Below, piece by piece: positions 45,113 to 53,588 of a stretch of 64,000 nucleotides of DNA (positions are counted from its first letter, which is position 1; each line of letters opens with the position of its first letter). Both the position numbers and the translations under genes were made by a program. The notes beneath the pieces are model-generated. The model did not search any database and had not been told where the DNA came from. It saw only the letters and a program-made list of their open reading frames with translations. This DNA comes from Pseudomonas canadensis. Lineage in GTDB: Bacteria > Pseudomonadota > Gammaproteobacteria > Pseudomonadales > Pseudomonadaceae. The stretch is taken from positions 620,001-684,000 of the forward strand of contig NZ_AYTD01000017.1 in assembly GCF_000503215.1 (NCBI RefSeq), in the 5' to 3' direction.

Positions 45113-45418
45113 TTGTTTTTCCAACTTCTTGAGAAATACGGTCATCTCTTTTTCGGCCTGTTTGTCGCCATGGGCCTGGGCCGCTTCGATGCCCTTCTCC
45201 CACGCCAGCCGCGCCGCCGCACGCTCTTCCAAGCCCAACTGCGCCTTACCCAACAACTTCCACGCCGCCGAATACTTGGGGTCGAACTCCACGCATTTCT
45301 GCAAATGCTCCGCCGCCTTGGCGTTGTCCTTCAGGTCCAAATAACCCTTGCCCAAACCAAAGCGCAGCAGGGAGTTATCCACACCCTTGGCCAGCATTTT
45401 TTCCAAGGATTCAAGCAT
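45107..45418 (-). CDS. Small tetratricopeptide-repeat protein
   Basis: A 103-residue soluble protein with two to three TPR units (NSLLRFGLGKGYLDLKDNAKAAEHLQKCVEFDPKYSAAWKLLGKAQLGLEERAAARLAWEKGIEAAQ). TPRs usually mediate protein binding; no partner is known here. Its stop codon TAG (45107-45109) lies inside the REPIN arm. It probably shares a transcript direction with trkA, from which a single REP separates it. Confidence 0.85.
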   Translation of the reverse strand: MLESLEKMLAKGVDNSLLRFGLGKGYLDLKDNAKAAEHLQKCVEFDPKYSAAWKLLGKAQLGLEERAAARLAWEKGIEAAQAHGDKQAEKEMTVFLKKLEKQL

Positions 45419-45428
45419 ACAAAGGATC

Positions 45429-45457
45429 CTGTAGGAGCCGGCTTGCCGGCGATAGCG
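45429..45457. repeat. Single REP sequence
   Basis: CTGTAGGAGCCGGCTTGCCG-type REP with no inverted partner nearby, between the TPR gene and trkA. Confidence 0.9.
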
Positions 45458-45460
45458 TCA

Positions 45461-46834
45461 TCAGAAAAAACTCAACCCCACGTGGAACAGCTTCTCCACA
45501 TCGCGGATATGTTTTTTATCCACCAGAAACAGAATCACATGGTCCCCGGTTTCGATCACCGTATCGTCGTGGGCAATGATCACCTCTTCATCACGAATAA
45601 TCGCGCCAATGGTGGTGCCCGGCGGCAAGCCGATATCGCGGATGGCCTTGCCGATCACTTTGCTCGACTTCGAGTCGCCGTGGGCAATCGCCTCGATGGC
45701 TTCCGCCGCGCCCCGGCGCAGGGAGTGCACGCTGACGATATCGCCACGGCGCACGTGGGCCAGCAAGGTGCCGATGGTCGCCAACTGCGGGCTGATGGCG
45801 ATGTCGATATCGCCGCCCTGGATCAGGTCCACGTAGGCGGGGTTGTTGATGATGGTCATCACTTTTTTCGCGCCCAGCCGCTTGGCCAGCAACGACGACA
45901 TGATGTTGGCTTCGTCATCGTTGGTCAGGGCCAGGAAGATATCTGCGTCGGCGATGTTCTCTTCCATCAGCAGGTCGCGGTCCGAGGCACTGCCTTGCAG
46001 TACGACGGTGCTGTCGAGGGTGTCGGACAAATGCCGGCAACGTGCCGGGCTCATCTCGATGATCTTCACCTGATAGCGGCTTTCGATGGCTTCGGCCAAA
46101 CGCTCGCCGATCTGCCCACCGCCCGCGATGACGATGCGCTTATAGGTTTCATCGAGGCGGCGCATTTCGCTCATGACTGCACGAATATTCGCTTTGGCGG
46201 CGATGAAAAACACTTCGTCGTCGGCCTCGATCACGGTATCGCCCTGGGGCAGTATCGGGCGGTCGCGCCGGAAAATCGCGGCGACGCGGGTTTCCACACT
46301 GGGCATGTGCTCACGCAACTGACGCAGTTGCTGGCCCACCAGCGGGCCGCCGTAATAGGCCTTTACCGCGACCAGTTGCGCCTTGCCGCCGGCAAAGTCG
46401 ATCACCTGCAAGGCGCCCGGAATTTCGATCAGGCGCTTGATGTAATGGGTGACCACTTGTTCCGGGCTGATCAGCACGTCGACGGGAATCGCGTCGTTGT
46501 CGAACAGACCTGCGCGGGTCAGGTAGGCCGCCTCGCGCACACGGGCGATCTTGGTCGGGGTGTGGAACAGGGTGTGGGCGACCTGGCAGGCGACCATGTT
46601 GGTTTCGTCGCTGTTGGTCACGGCGACGAGCATGTCGGCATCGTCGGCGCCGGCCTGGCGCAGCACGGTTGGAAACGACGCGCGGCCCTGCACCGTGCGG
46701 ATGTCCAGGCGGTCGCCGAGGTTGCGCAGGCGCTCGGCATCAGTGTCGACCACGGTGATGTCGTTGGCTTCACTGGCCAAATGTTCGGCCAGCGTACCGC
46801 CGACCTGCCCTGCCCCAAGGATGATGATTTTCAT
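45461..46834 (-). CDS. trkA: Trk system potassium uptake regulatory protein TrkA
   Basis: A 457-residue cytosolic gating subunit of the Trk potassium channel. It has two NAD-binding RCK units: MKIIILGAGQVGGTLAEHLASE at the start, and IVIAGGGQIGERLAEAIE at about residue 234. Each is followed by a TrkA-C domain. Length matches E. coli TrkA (458). It lies 22 bases downstream of rsmB, in the usual def-fmt-rsmB-trkA order. Confidence 0.97.
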   Translation of the reverse strand: MKIIILGAGQVGGTLAEHLASEANDITVVDTDAERLRNLGDRLDIRTVQGRASFPTVLRQAGADDADMLVAVTNSDETNMVACQVAHTLFHTPTKIARVREAAYLTRAGLFDNDAIPVDVLISPEQVVTHYIKRLIEIPGALQVIDFAGGKAQLVAVKAYYGGPLVGQQLRQLREHMPSVETRVAAIFRRDRPILPQGDTVIEADDEVFFIAAKANIRAVMSEMRRLDETYKRIVIAGGGQIGERLAEAIESRYQVKIIEMSPARCRHLSDTLDSTVVLQGSASDRDLLMEENIADADIFLALTNDDEANIMSSLLAKRLGAKKVMTIINNPAYVDLIQGGDIDIAISPQLATIGTLLAHVRRGDIVSVHSLRRGAAEAIEAIAHGDSKSSKVIGKAIRDIGLPPGTTIGAIIRDEEVIIAHDDTVIETGDHVILFLVDKKHIRDVEKLFHVGLSFF

Positions 46835-46856
46835 CCGGTCACTCCCTTAAAACCAT

Positions 46857-48167
46857 TCAGCCGCGCGCGGCGGCGATCTTGATCAGTTTGGCGTAGTAGA
46901 AGCCATCGTGTCCGCCCTCTTGCGCGAGCAACTGGCGGCCATGGGGCTGCTTGATGCCGGCCGTGGTGGCAAGGTCCAGCTCTCGGGCGCCGCTGGTGCG
47001 GGCGAGGAAGGCTTCGATCACCTCGGTGTTTTCCGTCGGCAAGGTGGAACAGGTGGCGTAGAGCAGGATGCCGCCGACTTCCAGGGTCGGCCACATCGCG
47101 TCGAGCAGCTCACCTTGCAGCACGGCCAGGGCGGCGATGTCGTCGGGTTGGCGGGTGAGCTTGATGTCCGGGTGGCGGCGGATCACGCCGGTGGCGGAAC
47201 ACGGTGCATCGAGCAGGATGCGCTGGAACGGCTTGCCGTCCCACCAGGTGGCGGTGTCACGGCCGTCGGCAGCGATCAGCTCGGCGCTGAGGCCCAGGCG
47301 CGCCAGGTTCTCGCGCACGCGCACCAGACGCTTGGCCTCCAGGTCGACAGCGACGACACCGGCCAGGTCTTTTTCGACTTCCAGGATGTGACACGTCTTA
47401 CCGCCTGGCGCGCAGCAGGCGTCGAGCACGCGCTGGCCCGGCGCCAGGTCGAGCAGGTCGGCGGCCAGTTGCGCGGCTTCGTCCTGCACGCTGATCCAGC
47501 CTTCGGCAAAGCCCGGCAGGCTGCGCACGTCAGTGGCGGCTTCGAGCACGATGCCGTCGACGCTGTACACGCATGGCGTGGCGTTGATGCCGGCCTCGTT
47601 GAGCAATTGCAGGTAGGCGTCACGGCTGTGATGACGACGGTTGACCCGCAGGATCATCGGCGGGTGCGCATTGTTCGCCGCGCAAATGGCTTCCCACTGC
47701 TCAGGCCAGAACGCCTTCAGGGACTTTTGCAGCCAGCGCGGATGGGCGGTGCGCACCACCGGGTCATGTTCCAGCTCGGCCAGCAGCGCCTCGCTTTCGC
47801 GCTGGGCGCGGCGCAGTACGGCGTTGAGCAGGGCCTTGGCCCAGGGTTTTTTCAGCTTGTCGGCGCAACCGACCGTTTCGCCGATTGCGGCGTGGGCGGG
47901 CACGCGGGTGTAGAGCAGTTGATAGAGGCCCACCAGCAGCAGCGCCTCGACATCCGCATCGGCCGGCTTGAACGGCTTTTGCAGTAATTTGGTTGCCAGC
48001 GCCGACAAGCGTGGCTGCCAGCGTGCCGTGCCAAAGGCCAAATCCTGGGTGAAACCGCGATCACGGTCTTCGACCTTGTCCAGTTGGGTGGGCAACGAAC
48101 TGTTGAGAGAAGCCTTGCCTTGGAGGACGGCGGCGAGAGCCTTGGCGGCGGCCAGACGTGGGTTCAT
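46857..48167 (-). CDS. rsmB: 16S rRNA (cytosine-967-C5)-methyltransferase
   Basis: A 436-residue enzyme (Sun/Fmu). A NusB-like N-terminal RNA-binding domain leads to a SAM methyltransferase domain with LDACCAPGGKT. The catalytic cysteines are in DAPCSATGVIRRHPD and YATCSTLPTENTE. It overlaps fmt by 4 bases. Confidence 0.97.
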   Translation of the reverse strand: MNPRLAAAKALAAVLQGKASLNSSLPTQLDKVEDRDRGFTQDLAFGTARWQPRLSALATKLLQKPFKPADADVEALLLVGLYQLLYTRVPAHAAIGETVGCADKLKKPWAKALLNAVLRRAQRESEALLAELEHDPVVRTAHPRWLQKSLKAFWPEQWEAICAANNAHPPMILRVNRRHHSRDAYLQLLNEAGINATPCVYSVDGIVLEAATDVRSLPGFAEGWISVQDEAAQLAADLLDLAPGQRVLDACCAPGGKTCHILEVEKDLAGVVAVDLEAKRLVRVRENLARLGLSAELIAADGRDTATWWDGKPFQRILLDAPCSATGVIRRHPDIKLTRQPDDIAALAVLQGELLDAMWPTLEVGGILLYATCSTLPTENTEVIEAFLARTSGARELDLATTAGIKQPHGRQLLAQEGGHDGFYYAKLIKIAAARG

Positions 48168-49114
48168 TGGGCAGCCCCAAGGACGGTGCCCACGGCAAAT
48201 TTCTCACGACGGCTGTTGAACAAATCGCTGAAATTAAGCGCCTTGCCCCCGGGCAATTGCAGACGAGTCAGGCACAGCGCCTTATCGCCGCAAGCGACCA
48301 ACAGGCCGTCCTTGCTGGCGCCAATGATCTCACCGGGAGCGCCTTTGCCCTCGGCCAGGGTGGCGGCCAACACTTTCAAGGCTTCGCCGTTGAGGGTGCT
48401 GTGGCAGATCGGCCATGGGTTGAAGGCCCGCACCAGGCGCTCCAGCTCCACGGCCGGGCGGCTCCAGTCGATGCGCGCTTCGTCTTTGTTGAGTTTGTGG
48501 GCGTAGGTGGCGAGGTTGTCGTCCTGCACTTCGCCTTCCAGGGTGCCGGCGGCCAGGCCGGCGATGGCCTGGATCACAGCAGGTGGGCCCAGCTCGGCAA
48601 GGCGGTCGTGCAGGCTGCCTCCGGTGTCTTCGCCGGTGATCGGGGTGGTGACCTTGAGCAGCATGGGGCCGGTGTCCAGGCCGGCTTCCATGCGCATCAC
48701 GGTCACACCACTTTCGCTGTCACCGGCTTCTACGGCGCGCTGGATTGGCGCCGCACCGCGCCAGCGTGGCAGCAGCGAGGCATGGCTGTTGATGCAGCCC
48801 AGGCGTGGGATATCCAGCACCACTTGCGGCAGGATCAAGCCGTAGGCCACCACCACCAGCAGGTCCGGCTTCAGCGCGGCCAGTTCGGCCTGGGCCTCGG
48901 CGTTGCGCAGGGTCGGCGGTTGCAGCACGGGAATGTTGTGCGCCAGCGCCAGCTGCTTGACCGGGCTCGGCATCAGTTTTTGTCCACGACCGGCCGGGCG
49001 ATCCGGCTGGGTGTACACCGCGACGATGTCATAAGGGCTGGCAAGCAGGGCCTTGAGGTGTTCGGCGGCAAATTCAGGCGTGCCGGCAAAAACAATGCGC
49101 AGTGGCTCGGTCAT
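48164..49114 (-). CDS. fmt: Methionyl-tRNA formyltransferase
   Basis: A 316-residue enzyme that formylates initiator Met-tRNA. It starts TEPLRIVFAGTPEFAAEHL and has the formyltransferase signature INSHASLLPRWRGAAPIQRA. Normal length. def lies upstream on the same strand but a hairpin terminator stands between them. Confidence 0.98.
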   Translation of the reverse strand: MTEPLRIVFAGTPEFAAEHLKALLASPYDIVAVYTQPDRPAGRGQKLMPSPVKQLALAHNIPVLQPPTLRNAEAQAELAALKPDLLVVVAYGLILPQVVLDIPRLGCINSHASLLPRWRGAAPIQRAVEAGDSESGVTVMRMEAGLDTGPMLLKVTTPITGEDTGGSLHDRLAELGPPAVIQAIAGLAAGTLEGEVQDDNLATYAHKLNKDEARIDWSRPAVELERLVRAFNPWPICHSTLNGEALKVLAATLAEGKGAPGEIIGASKDGLLVACGDKALCLTRLQLPGGKALNFSDLFNSRREKFAVGTVLGAAQ

Positions 49115-49146
49115 GGGAGGTCTCGGTTAAAAGCAGTCACAAAAGA

Positions 49147-49171
49147 AAAAGGCTTGCCGCAGCAAGCCTTT
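49147..49171 (-). terminator. Intrinsic terminator between def and fmt
   Basis: AAGGCTTGC (49149-49157) pairs with GCAAGCCTT (49162-49170). On the minus strand it is followed by TTTTCTTTT, a clear U-run. It lies 11 bases beyond the def stop and upstream of fmt. Confidence 0.88.
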
Positions 49172-49181
49172 GGAAGGGGCA

Positions 49182-49688
49182 TCAAGCTTGCTGGCGATGC
49201 TTTTTTTCCAGCTTCTTCTTGATCCGGTCGCGCTTGAGCGTGGACAGGTAATCGACAAACAGCTTGCCGTTGAGGTGGTCGCATTCGTGCTGGATGCACA
49301 CCGCCAGCAGGCCTTCGGCAATCAGCTCAAATGGCTTGCCGTCGCGGTCCAGGGCCTTGATCTTCACGCGCAGCGGGCGTTCGACGTTCTCGTAGAACTC
49401 CGGCACGGAGAGGCAGCCTTCCTGGTATTCGCCCATCTCGTCGGTCAGCGGTTCGAACTCCGGGTTGATGTACACCATCGGTTCGCTGCGATCTTCCGAC
49501 AGGTCCATGACCACGACGCGCTGATGCACGTTGACCTGGGTCGCGGCGAGGCCGATGCCCGGGGCTTCATACATTGTTTCAAACATGTCATCGACCAACT
49601 GACGAACCTTGTCGTCCACTACGGCCACCGGTTTGGCGATCGTGCGCAGGCGCGAGTCGGGGAATTCGAGGATGTTCAAAATAGCCAT
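49182..49688 (-). CDS. def: Peptide deformylase
   Basis: A 168-residue metalloenzyme that removes the N-formyl group from new proteins. All three motifs are present: GIGLAATQV, EGCLSVP and the metal-binding QHECDHLNG. ATG 49688 (MAILNILEFPDSRL) gives the usual length; the frame is open further but that segment is not conserved. It is divergent from the LysM-family gene. Confidence 0.98.
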   Translation of the reverse strand: MAILNILEFPDSRLRTIAKPVAVVDDKVRQLVDDMFETMYEAPGIGLAATQVNVHQRVVVMDLSEDRSEPMVYINPEFEPLTDEMGEYQEGCLSVPEFYENVERPLRVKIKALDRDGKPFELIAEGLLAVCIQHECDHLNGKLFVDYLSTLKRDRIKKKLEKKHRQQA

Positions 49689-49823
49689 AAGCGTAATTGC
49701 TGCACATGTGAGGTAGAGGCAAATCGGCGTTGGGATGGACCCACACGACCGGTGTGAAACCCTTAAAAGCCGCGAAGGCCAAGGCATTTCACGCGAATGC
49801 ACATAATAAAGGAGATTCACCCC

Positions 49824-50600
49824 ATGAGGAAATCGCTACTCGTCTTGCTGCTGTGGTCCCCGTTTTCCATGGCCCTGCTGCCCCAGCCCATCCAGCGCCT
49901 GGAACAACCGACGCAACAGGCTATCCAGCGATTCCTGCTGCATAACCGCATCCTTGATACACCCCAGGACCTGGACAACGCGCCGTATATCGTCGCTGCC
50001 GAGGCTGGCCGCGTGCTCGGCGCCAATGGCGAGCGGGTGCATGCCAGGGGCAACCTGGACCCTTCCCAACCCCTTTACGGCATATTCCGAGGCGGCAAGG
50101 TCTACACCGACCCGCAGACCCGAGAGCTGCTGGGGATCAACGCCGACGACATTGGCACCGCCCGTTTTGTAACGGCTGGCGACCTCACCACCCTGGCCGT
50201 CCAACGTATTACCCAGGAGGTGCGACCCGGTGACCGTCTGTTACGTGCACAACCTCCGGCCGATCCGACAGCCTTTGCGGTCTCGCCAACCACGCCCTTT
50301 ATCGAAGGGCAGATCATCGATATCCCCAAGGGCGTGACCCAGATCGGCGTGCTGGATGCCGTGACCCTGAACAAGGGTCGTCGTGACGGCCTGGTTGAAG
50401 GCCAACTGCTCAGCGTGATCAAGACCGGCGCCAAGGTTCGCGACAGCCTGACCGGCGCACCGACCAAACTGGCCGACGAACGCGCGGGCACCCTGCTGGT
50501 GTTTCGCACTTACGAAAAACTCAGTTACGGCCTGGTTCTCAATGCCTCACGACCCCTGGCAGTGATGGACCGTTTCGAGACTGCTCATCAAACGCAATAA
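49824..50600 (+). CDS. LysM-family envelope protein lacking its LysM domain
   Basis: A 258-residue exported protein with signal peptide MRKSLLVLLLWSPFSMA and a good AAAGGAG site 8 bases upstream. The rest matches the C-terminal part of the Pseudomonas LysM protein next to dprA/def (about 341 residues): NAPYIVAAEAGRVLGANGERVHARG, then QIIDIPKGVTQIGVLDAVTLNKGRRDGLVEGQLL. The LysM module that normally follows the signal peptide (GDTLWDIS...NPHLIYPGD) is missing; only about 30 residues link the signal peptide to the C-terminal domain. Only 135 bases separate it from def, so the domain is not hidden upstream. It may no longer bind peptidoglycan in the usual way. Family recall is from memory. Confidence 0.85.
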   Translation: MRKSLLVLLLWSPFSMALLPQPIQRLEQPTQQAIQRFLLHNRILDTPQDLDNAPYIVAAEAGRVLGANGERVHARGNLDPSQPLYGIFRGGKVYTDPQTRELLGINADDIGTARFVTAGDLTTLAVQRITQEVRPGDRLLRAQPPADPTAFAVSPTTPFIEGQIIDIPKGVTQIGVLDAVTLNKGRRDGLVEGQLLSVIKTGAKVRDSLTGAPTKLADERAGTLLVFRTYEKLSYGLVLNASRPLAVMDRFETAHQTQ

Positions 50601-50663
50601 ATAGCCTGCTAAATAAGTTACCAACAGAGTTATCCACAGCTTGTTACGGTCAAGGATGATCAG

Positions 50664-51758
50664 ATGTATCCGACAAACAACCACGAAATATCCCCGTCAG
50701 AACTGGAAGCTCGACTACGCTTGCACAGGCTGCCGGAACTGGGTCAGAAACGTTTTCGCTTATTGATCGAGGCCTTCGGCTCTGCCTCAAAAGCCATCAG
50801 CGCACCTGCCAGTGCCTGGCGTTCGCTGGGGTTGCCGGCCATCAGCGCTGATGCCCGGCGCAGTCATGAAATCCGCGACGGCGCCAGCGCGGCATTGGCC
50901 TGGCTGGCCCGCCCGGCCCAGCATTTGCTGATGTGGGACCAGCCTGACTACCCCGCACTGCTTGCCCAGATCGATGACGCGCCACCGTTGCTATTCGTCG
51001 CCGGTGAACCTGCGATCCTGGAAAAACCGCAACTCGCGATGGTGGGTAGTCGTCGTGCATCGCGTCCCGGCATGGACACGGCGGCAGCGTTTTCACGCAG
51101 TCTGGCGAGCGCCGGTTTTGTCATCACCAGTGGCCTTGCGTTAGGCATTGACGGTGCAGCCCATCAGGCGGCATTGGACGTGGGTGGCCAGACAATCGGT
51201 GTGCTTGGCACCGGGCTGGAAAATTTTTATCCACAGCGCCACCGACGGCTGGCGGCGGCGATGATTGACCAAGGCAGCGCCGTGGTTTCCGAGTTTCCTC
51301 TGGACGCACCGCCCCAGGCGGGCAATTTTCCCCGCCGCAACCGGATCATCAGTGGCCTGTCCCTGGGTGTGTTGGTGGTGGAAGCCAGCATGGCCAGCGG
51401 TTCGCTGATCACGGCGAAGCTGGCGGCGGAGCAAGGGCGCGAGGTGTATGCGATCCCGGGTTCCATCCACCATCCCGGTGCAAAGGGATGCCACCAGTTG
51501 ATCCGTGACGGCGCGGTTCTAGTGGAGACGATCGAGCACATCCTGGAAGGTTTACGTGGCTGGCAGGCATTGTCCCGCCCAGCGCCGATGCCGGTTGTGC
51601 ATCCGCTGGTGGCGTTGCTGCACGCGGCGCCCCACACCAGCGAAGCCCTGGCGATTGCCAGTGGGCGATCGTTGTCCCAGGTGCTGGCAACCCTTACGGA
51701 GCTTGAGCTCGAAGGTCAGGTCATCTGCGAAAGCGGGCGCTGGCTTGCGCGCTGCTAG
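50664..51758 (+). CDS. dprA: DNA-processing protein DprA
   Basis: A 364-residue protein that loads RecA on incoming single-stranded DNA. The Rossmann core shows VGSRRASRPGMDTAAAFSRSLA, SGLALGIDGAAHQAAL and FPRRNRIISGLS. A C-terminal winged-helix-like domain (PLVALLHAAPHTSEALAIASGRSLSQVLATLTELELEG) is present. A perfect DnaA box (50630-50638) lies just upstream. Confidence 0.96.
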   Translation: MYPTNNHEISPSELEARLRLHRLPELGQKRFRLLIEAFGSASKAISAPASAWRSLGLPAISADARRSHEIRDGASAALAWLARPAQHLLMWDQPDYPALLAQIDDAPPLLFVAGEPAILEKPQLAMVGSRRASRPGMDTAAAFSRSLASAGFVITSGLALGIDGAAHQAALDVGGQTIGVLGTGLENFYPQRHRRLAAAMIDQGSAVVSEFPLDAPPQAGNFPRRNRIISGLSLGVLVVEASMASGSLITAKLAAEQGREVYAIPGSIHHPGAKGCHQLIRDGAVLVETIEHILEGLRGWQALSRPAPMPVVHPLVALLHAAPHTSEALAIASGRSLSQVLATLTELELEGQVICESGRWLARC

Positions 51759-51812
51759 GTTTTGTAAAGAAGATCGGTAAACTGCGCAGAGCTTTAGTCT
51801 GGAGAGTGAACA

Positions 51813-52370
51813 ATGGTCAACCGGTGGCGTGTGCTGGAAACCGCACGAGAAATTCGCGCAGGCGCGGTGATTGCCTATCCAACCGAAGCGGTTTGGGGCT
51901 TGGGCTGCGACCCGTGGAACGAAGAAGCAGTGGACCGTTTGCTCGCCATCAAGAACCGTTCGGTGGACAAGGGCCTGATCCTGGTGGCGGACAACATCCG
52001 TCAGTTCGACTTTCTGTTCGAAGATTTCCCGCAGGACTGGATCGACCGCATGGCCAGCACCTGGCCAGGGCCGAACACCTGGCTGGTGCCCCATCAGGAC
52101 TTGTTGCCGGAGTGGGTGACGGGTGTGCACGACACCGTAGCGCTGCGGGTGACTGACCATCCGCTGGTGAGGGATTTGTGCTCGCTGGTAGGGCCGTTGA
52201 TTTCTACTTCGGCCAACCCACAGGGTCGCCCGGCGGCGCGCACGCGGATTCGCGTGGAGCAATACTTCCGTGGCCAAGTGGACCTGGTACTGGGTGGCGC
52301 CCTGGGTGGGCGCAAGAACCCGAGCCTGATTCGCGATCTGGTGACGGGTGAGGTGGTGCGGCCTTCTTGA
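51813..52370 (+). CDS. tsaC: Threonylcarbamoyl-AMP synthase
   Basis: A 185-residue YrdC-family enzyme that makes threonylcarbamoyl-AMP for the t6A37 modification of tRNAs. Motifs include IAYPTEAVWGLGCDP, IKNRSVDKGLILVADN and STSANPQGRPAARTR. It lies 54 bases after dprA on the same strand, the common dprA-tsaC order. Confidence 0.96.
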   Translation: MVNRWRVLETAREIRAGAVIAYPTEAVWGLGCDPWNEEAVDRLLAIKNRSVDKGLILVADNIRQFDFLFEDFPQDWIDRMASTWPGPNTWLVPHQDLLPEWVTGVHDTVALRVTDHPLVRDLCSLVGPLISTSANPQGRPAARTRIRVEQYFRGQVDLVLGGALGGRKNPSLIRDLVTGEVVRPS

Positions 52371-52374
52371 GACC

Positions 52375-52436
52375 TCGCCGGCAAGCCGGCTCCTACAGGG
52401 ATTGTGTGCTTTCTGTAGGAGCCGGCTTGCCGGCGA
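52375..52436. repeat. REP pair in the opposite arrangement
   Basis: Here the cores point outward: TCGCCGGCAAGCCGGCTCCTACAG-type arm at 52375-52398 and CTGTAGGAGCCGGCTTGCCG-type arm at 52413-52436, only 14 bases apart. In the other pairs of this window the GTAGGAG ends are outermost. It lies between the convergent tsaC and qor genes and can form a long hairpin. Confidence 0.93.
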
Positions 52437-52451
52437 CAGCACCCTGAAGCC

Positions 52452-53429
52452 TTACGGCAACAGAATGGTCGACCCTGTCGTCCGCCGTCCCGATAACTCC
52501 GTCTGCGCTTTCGCCGCCTCCGCCAGCGCATACCGCTGGTTGATATCAATGCGCACCTTGCCGCTCTTGATCATCGAGAACAGGTCATCCGCCATCGCCT
52601 GCAGGTTTTGCGGGTTGTTGGCGTAGGTCGCCAGGGTTGGCCGGGTGACGTACAGCGAGCCCTTGGCCGACAGGATCCCCAGGTTCACCCCGTCCACCGC
52701 GCCTGACGCATTGCCAAAACTCACCACCAGCCCACGTGGCGCTACGCTGTCCAGCGAGGTCAGCCAGGTGTCCTTGCCGACGCCGTCGTACACCACTGGC
52801 ACTTTTTTGCCGTCGGTCAATTCCAGCACGCGCTGTGCGACGTCTTCCTTGCTGTAGTCGATGGTTTCCCAGGCGCCGAGGGATTTGGCCAGCGCGGCTT
52901 TTTCCGGCGAACTCACGGTCCCGATCAGCTTGACGCCTAGGGCCTTGGCCCATTGGCAGGCCAGGGAGCCCACGCCACCTGCGGCGGCATGGAACAGGAT
53001 GGTTTCGCCGCCTTTGAGTTCATAGGTCTGGCGCAGCAGGTACTGCACGGTCAGGCCCTTGAGCATGGCGCCGGCGGCTTGTTCGAAGCTGATGTCGTCC
53101 GGCAGATGTACCAGGTTGGCGGCGGGCAACACATGCAGTTGGCTGTAGGCGCCCAGCGGGCCGCTGCCGTAGGCCACGCGGTCACCGACTTTGAATTGAG
53201 TGACTTCACTGCCGACCGCGTCGACCACCCCGGCGCCTTCTGCGCCCAACCCCGATGGCAACGCGGGCGGCGCATACAGACCGCTGCGGAAATAGGTGTC
53301 GATGAAGTTGAGGCCGATCGCCTCATTACGTACGCGAACCTGCTGCGGGCCGGGATCTGCCGGCGTGTAGTCCACATACTCAAGCACTTCGGGGCCGCCA
53401 TGGGCGCTGAACTGGATACGTTTTGCCAT
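52452..53429 (-). CDS. qor: NADPH:quinone oxidoreductase (zeta-crystallin type)
   Basis: A 325-residue medium-chain reductase without the zinc-binding cysteines. It starts AKRIQFSAHGGPEVLEYVDY and has the NADPH-binding AAAGGVGSLACQWAKALGVK. Ends VRIDINQRYALAEAAKAQTELSGRRTTGSTILLP, typical of Qor. It is divergent from hemF and convergent with tsaC. Confidence 0.95.
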   Translation of the reverse strand: MAKRIQFSAHGGPEVLEYVDYTPADPGPQQVRVRNEAIGLNFIDTYFRSGLYAPPALPSGLGAEGAGVVDAVGSEVTQFKVGDRVAYGSGPLGAYSQLHVLPAANLVHLPDDISFEQAAGAMLKGLTVQYLLRQTYELKGGETILFHAAAGGVGSLACQWAKALGVKLIGTVSSPEKAALAKSLGAWETIDYSKEDVAQRVLELTDGKKVPVVYDGVGKDTWLTSLDSVAPRGLVVSFGNASGAVDGVNLGILSAKGSLYVTRPTLATYANNPQNLQAMADDLFSMIKSGKVRIDINQRYALAEAAKAQTELSGRRTTGSTILLP

Positions 53430-53588
53430 CTGCCTTCTCCTTGGGTCGAATTCGCATAGCCCCCTATCCCACTCCTAAGCTTGATCTTCGTCAACTGCGG
53501 CGCAACCGGGTGCAGTGGTATCCTGTGCGCCCATTTGCCGCCGACGCCCAATGGCCTCGCGTAGCTTTGCCCGATTCAAGGTGATGCC

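Noticed and set aside
45475..45490. parS-like sequence in the end of trkA
   Set aside because: CCACGTGGAACA matches one side, but about four bases of the left arm differ from the palindrome, so ParB binding is unlikely.
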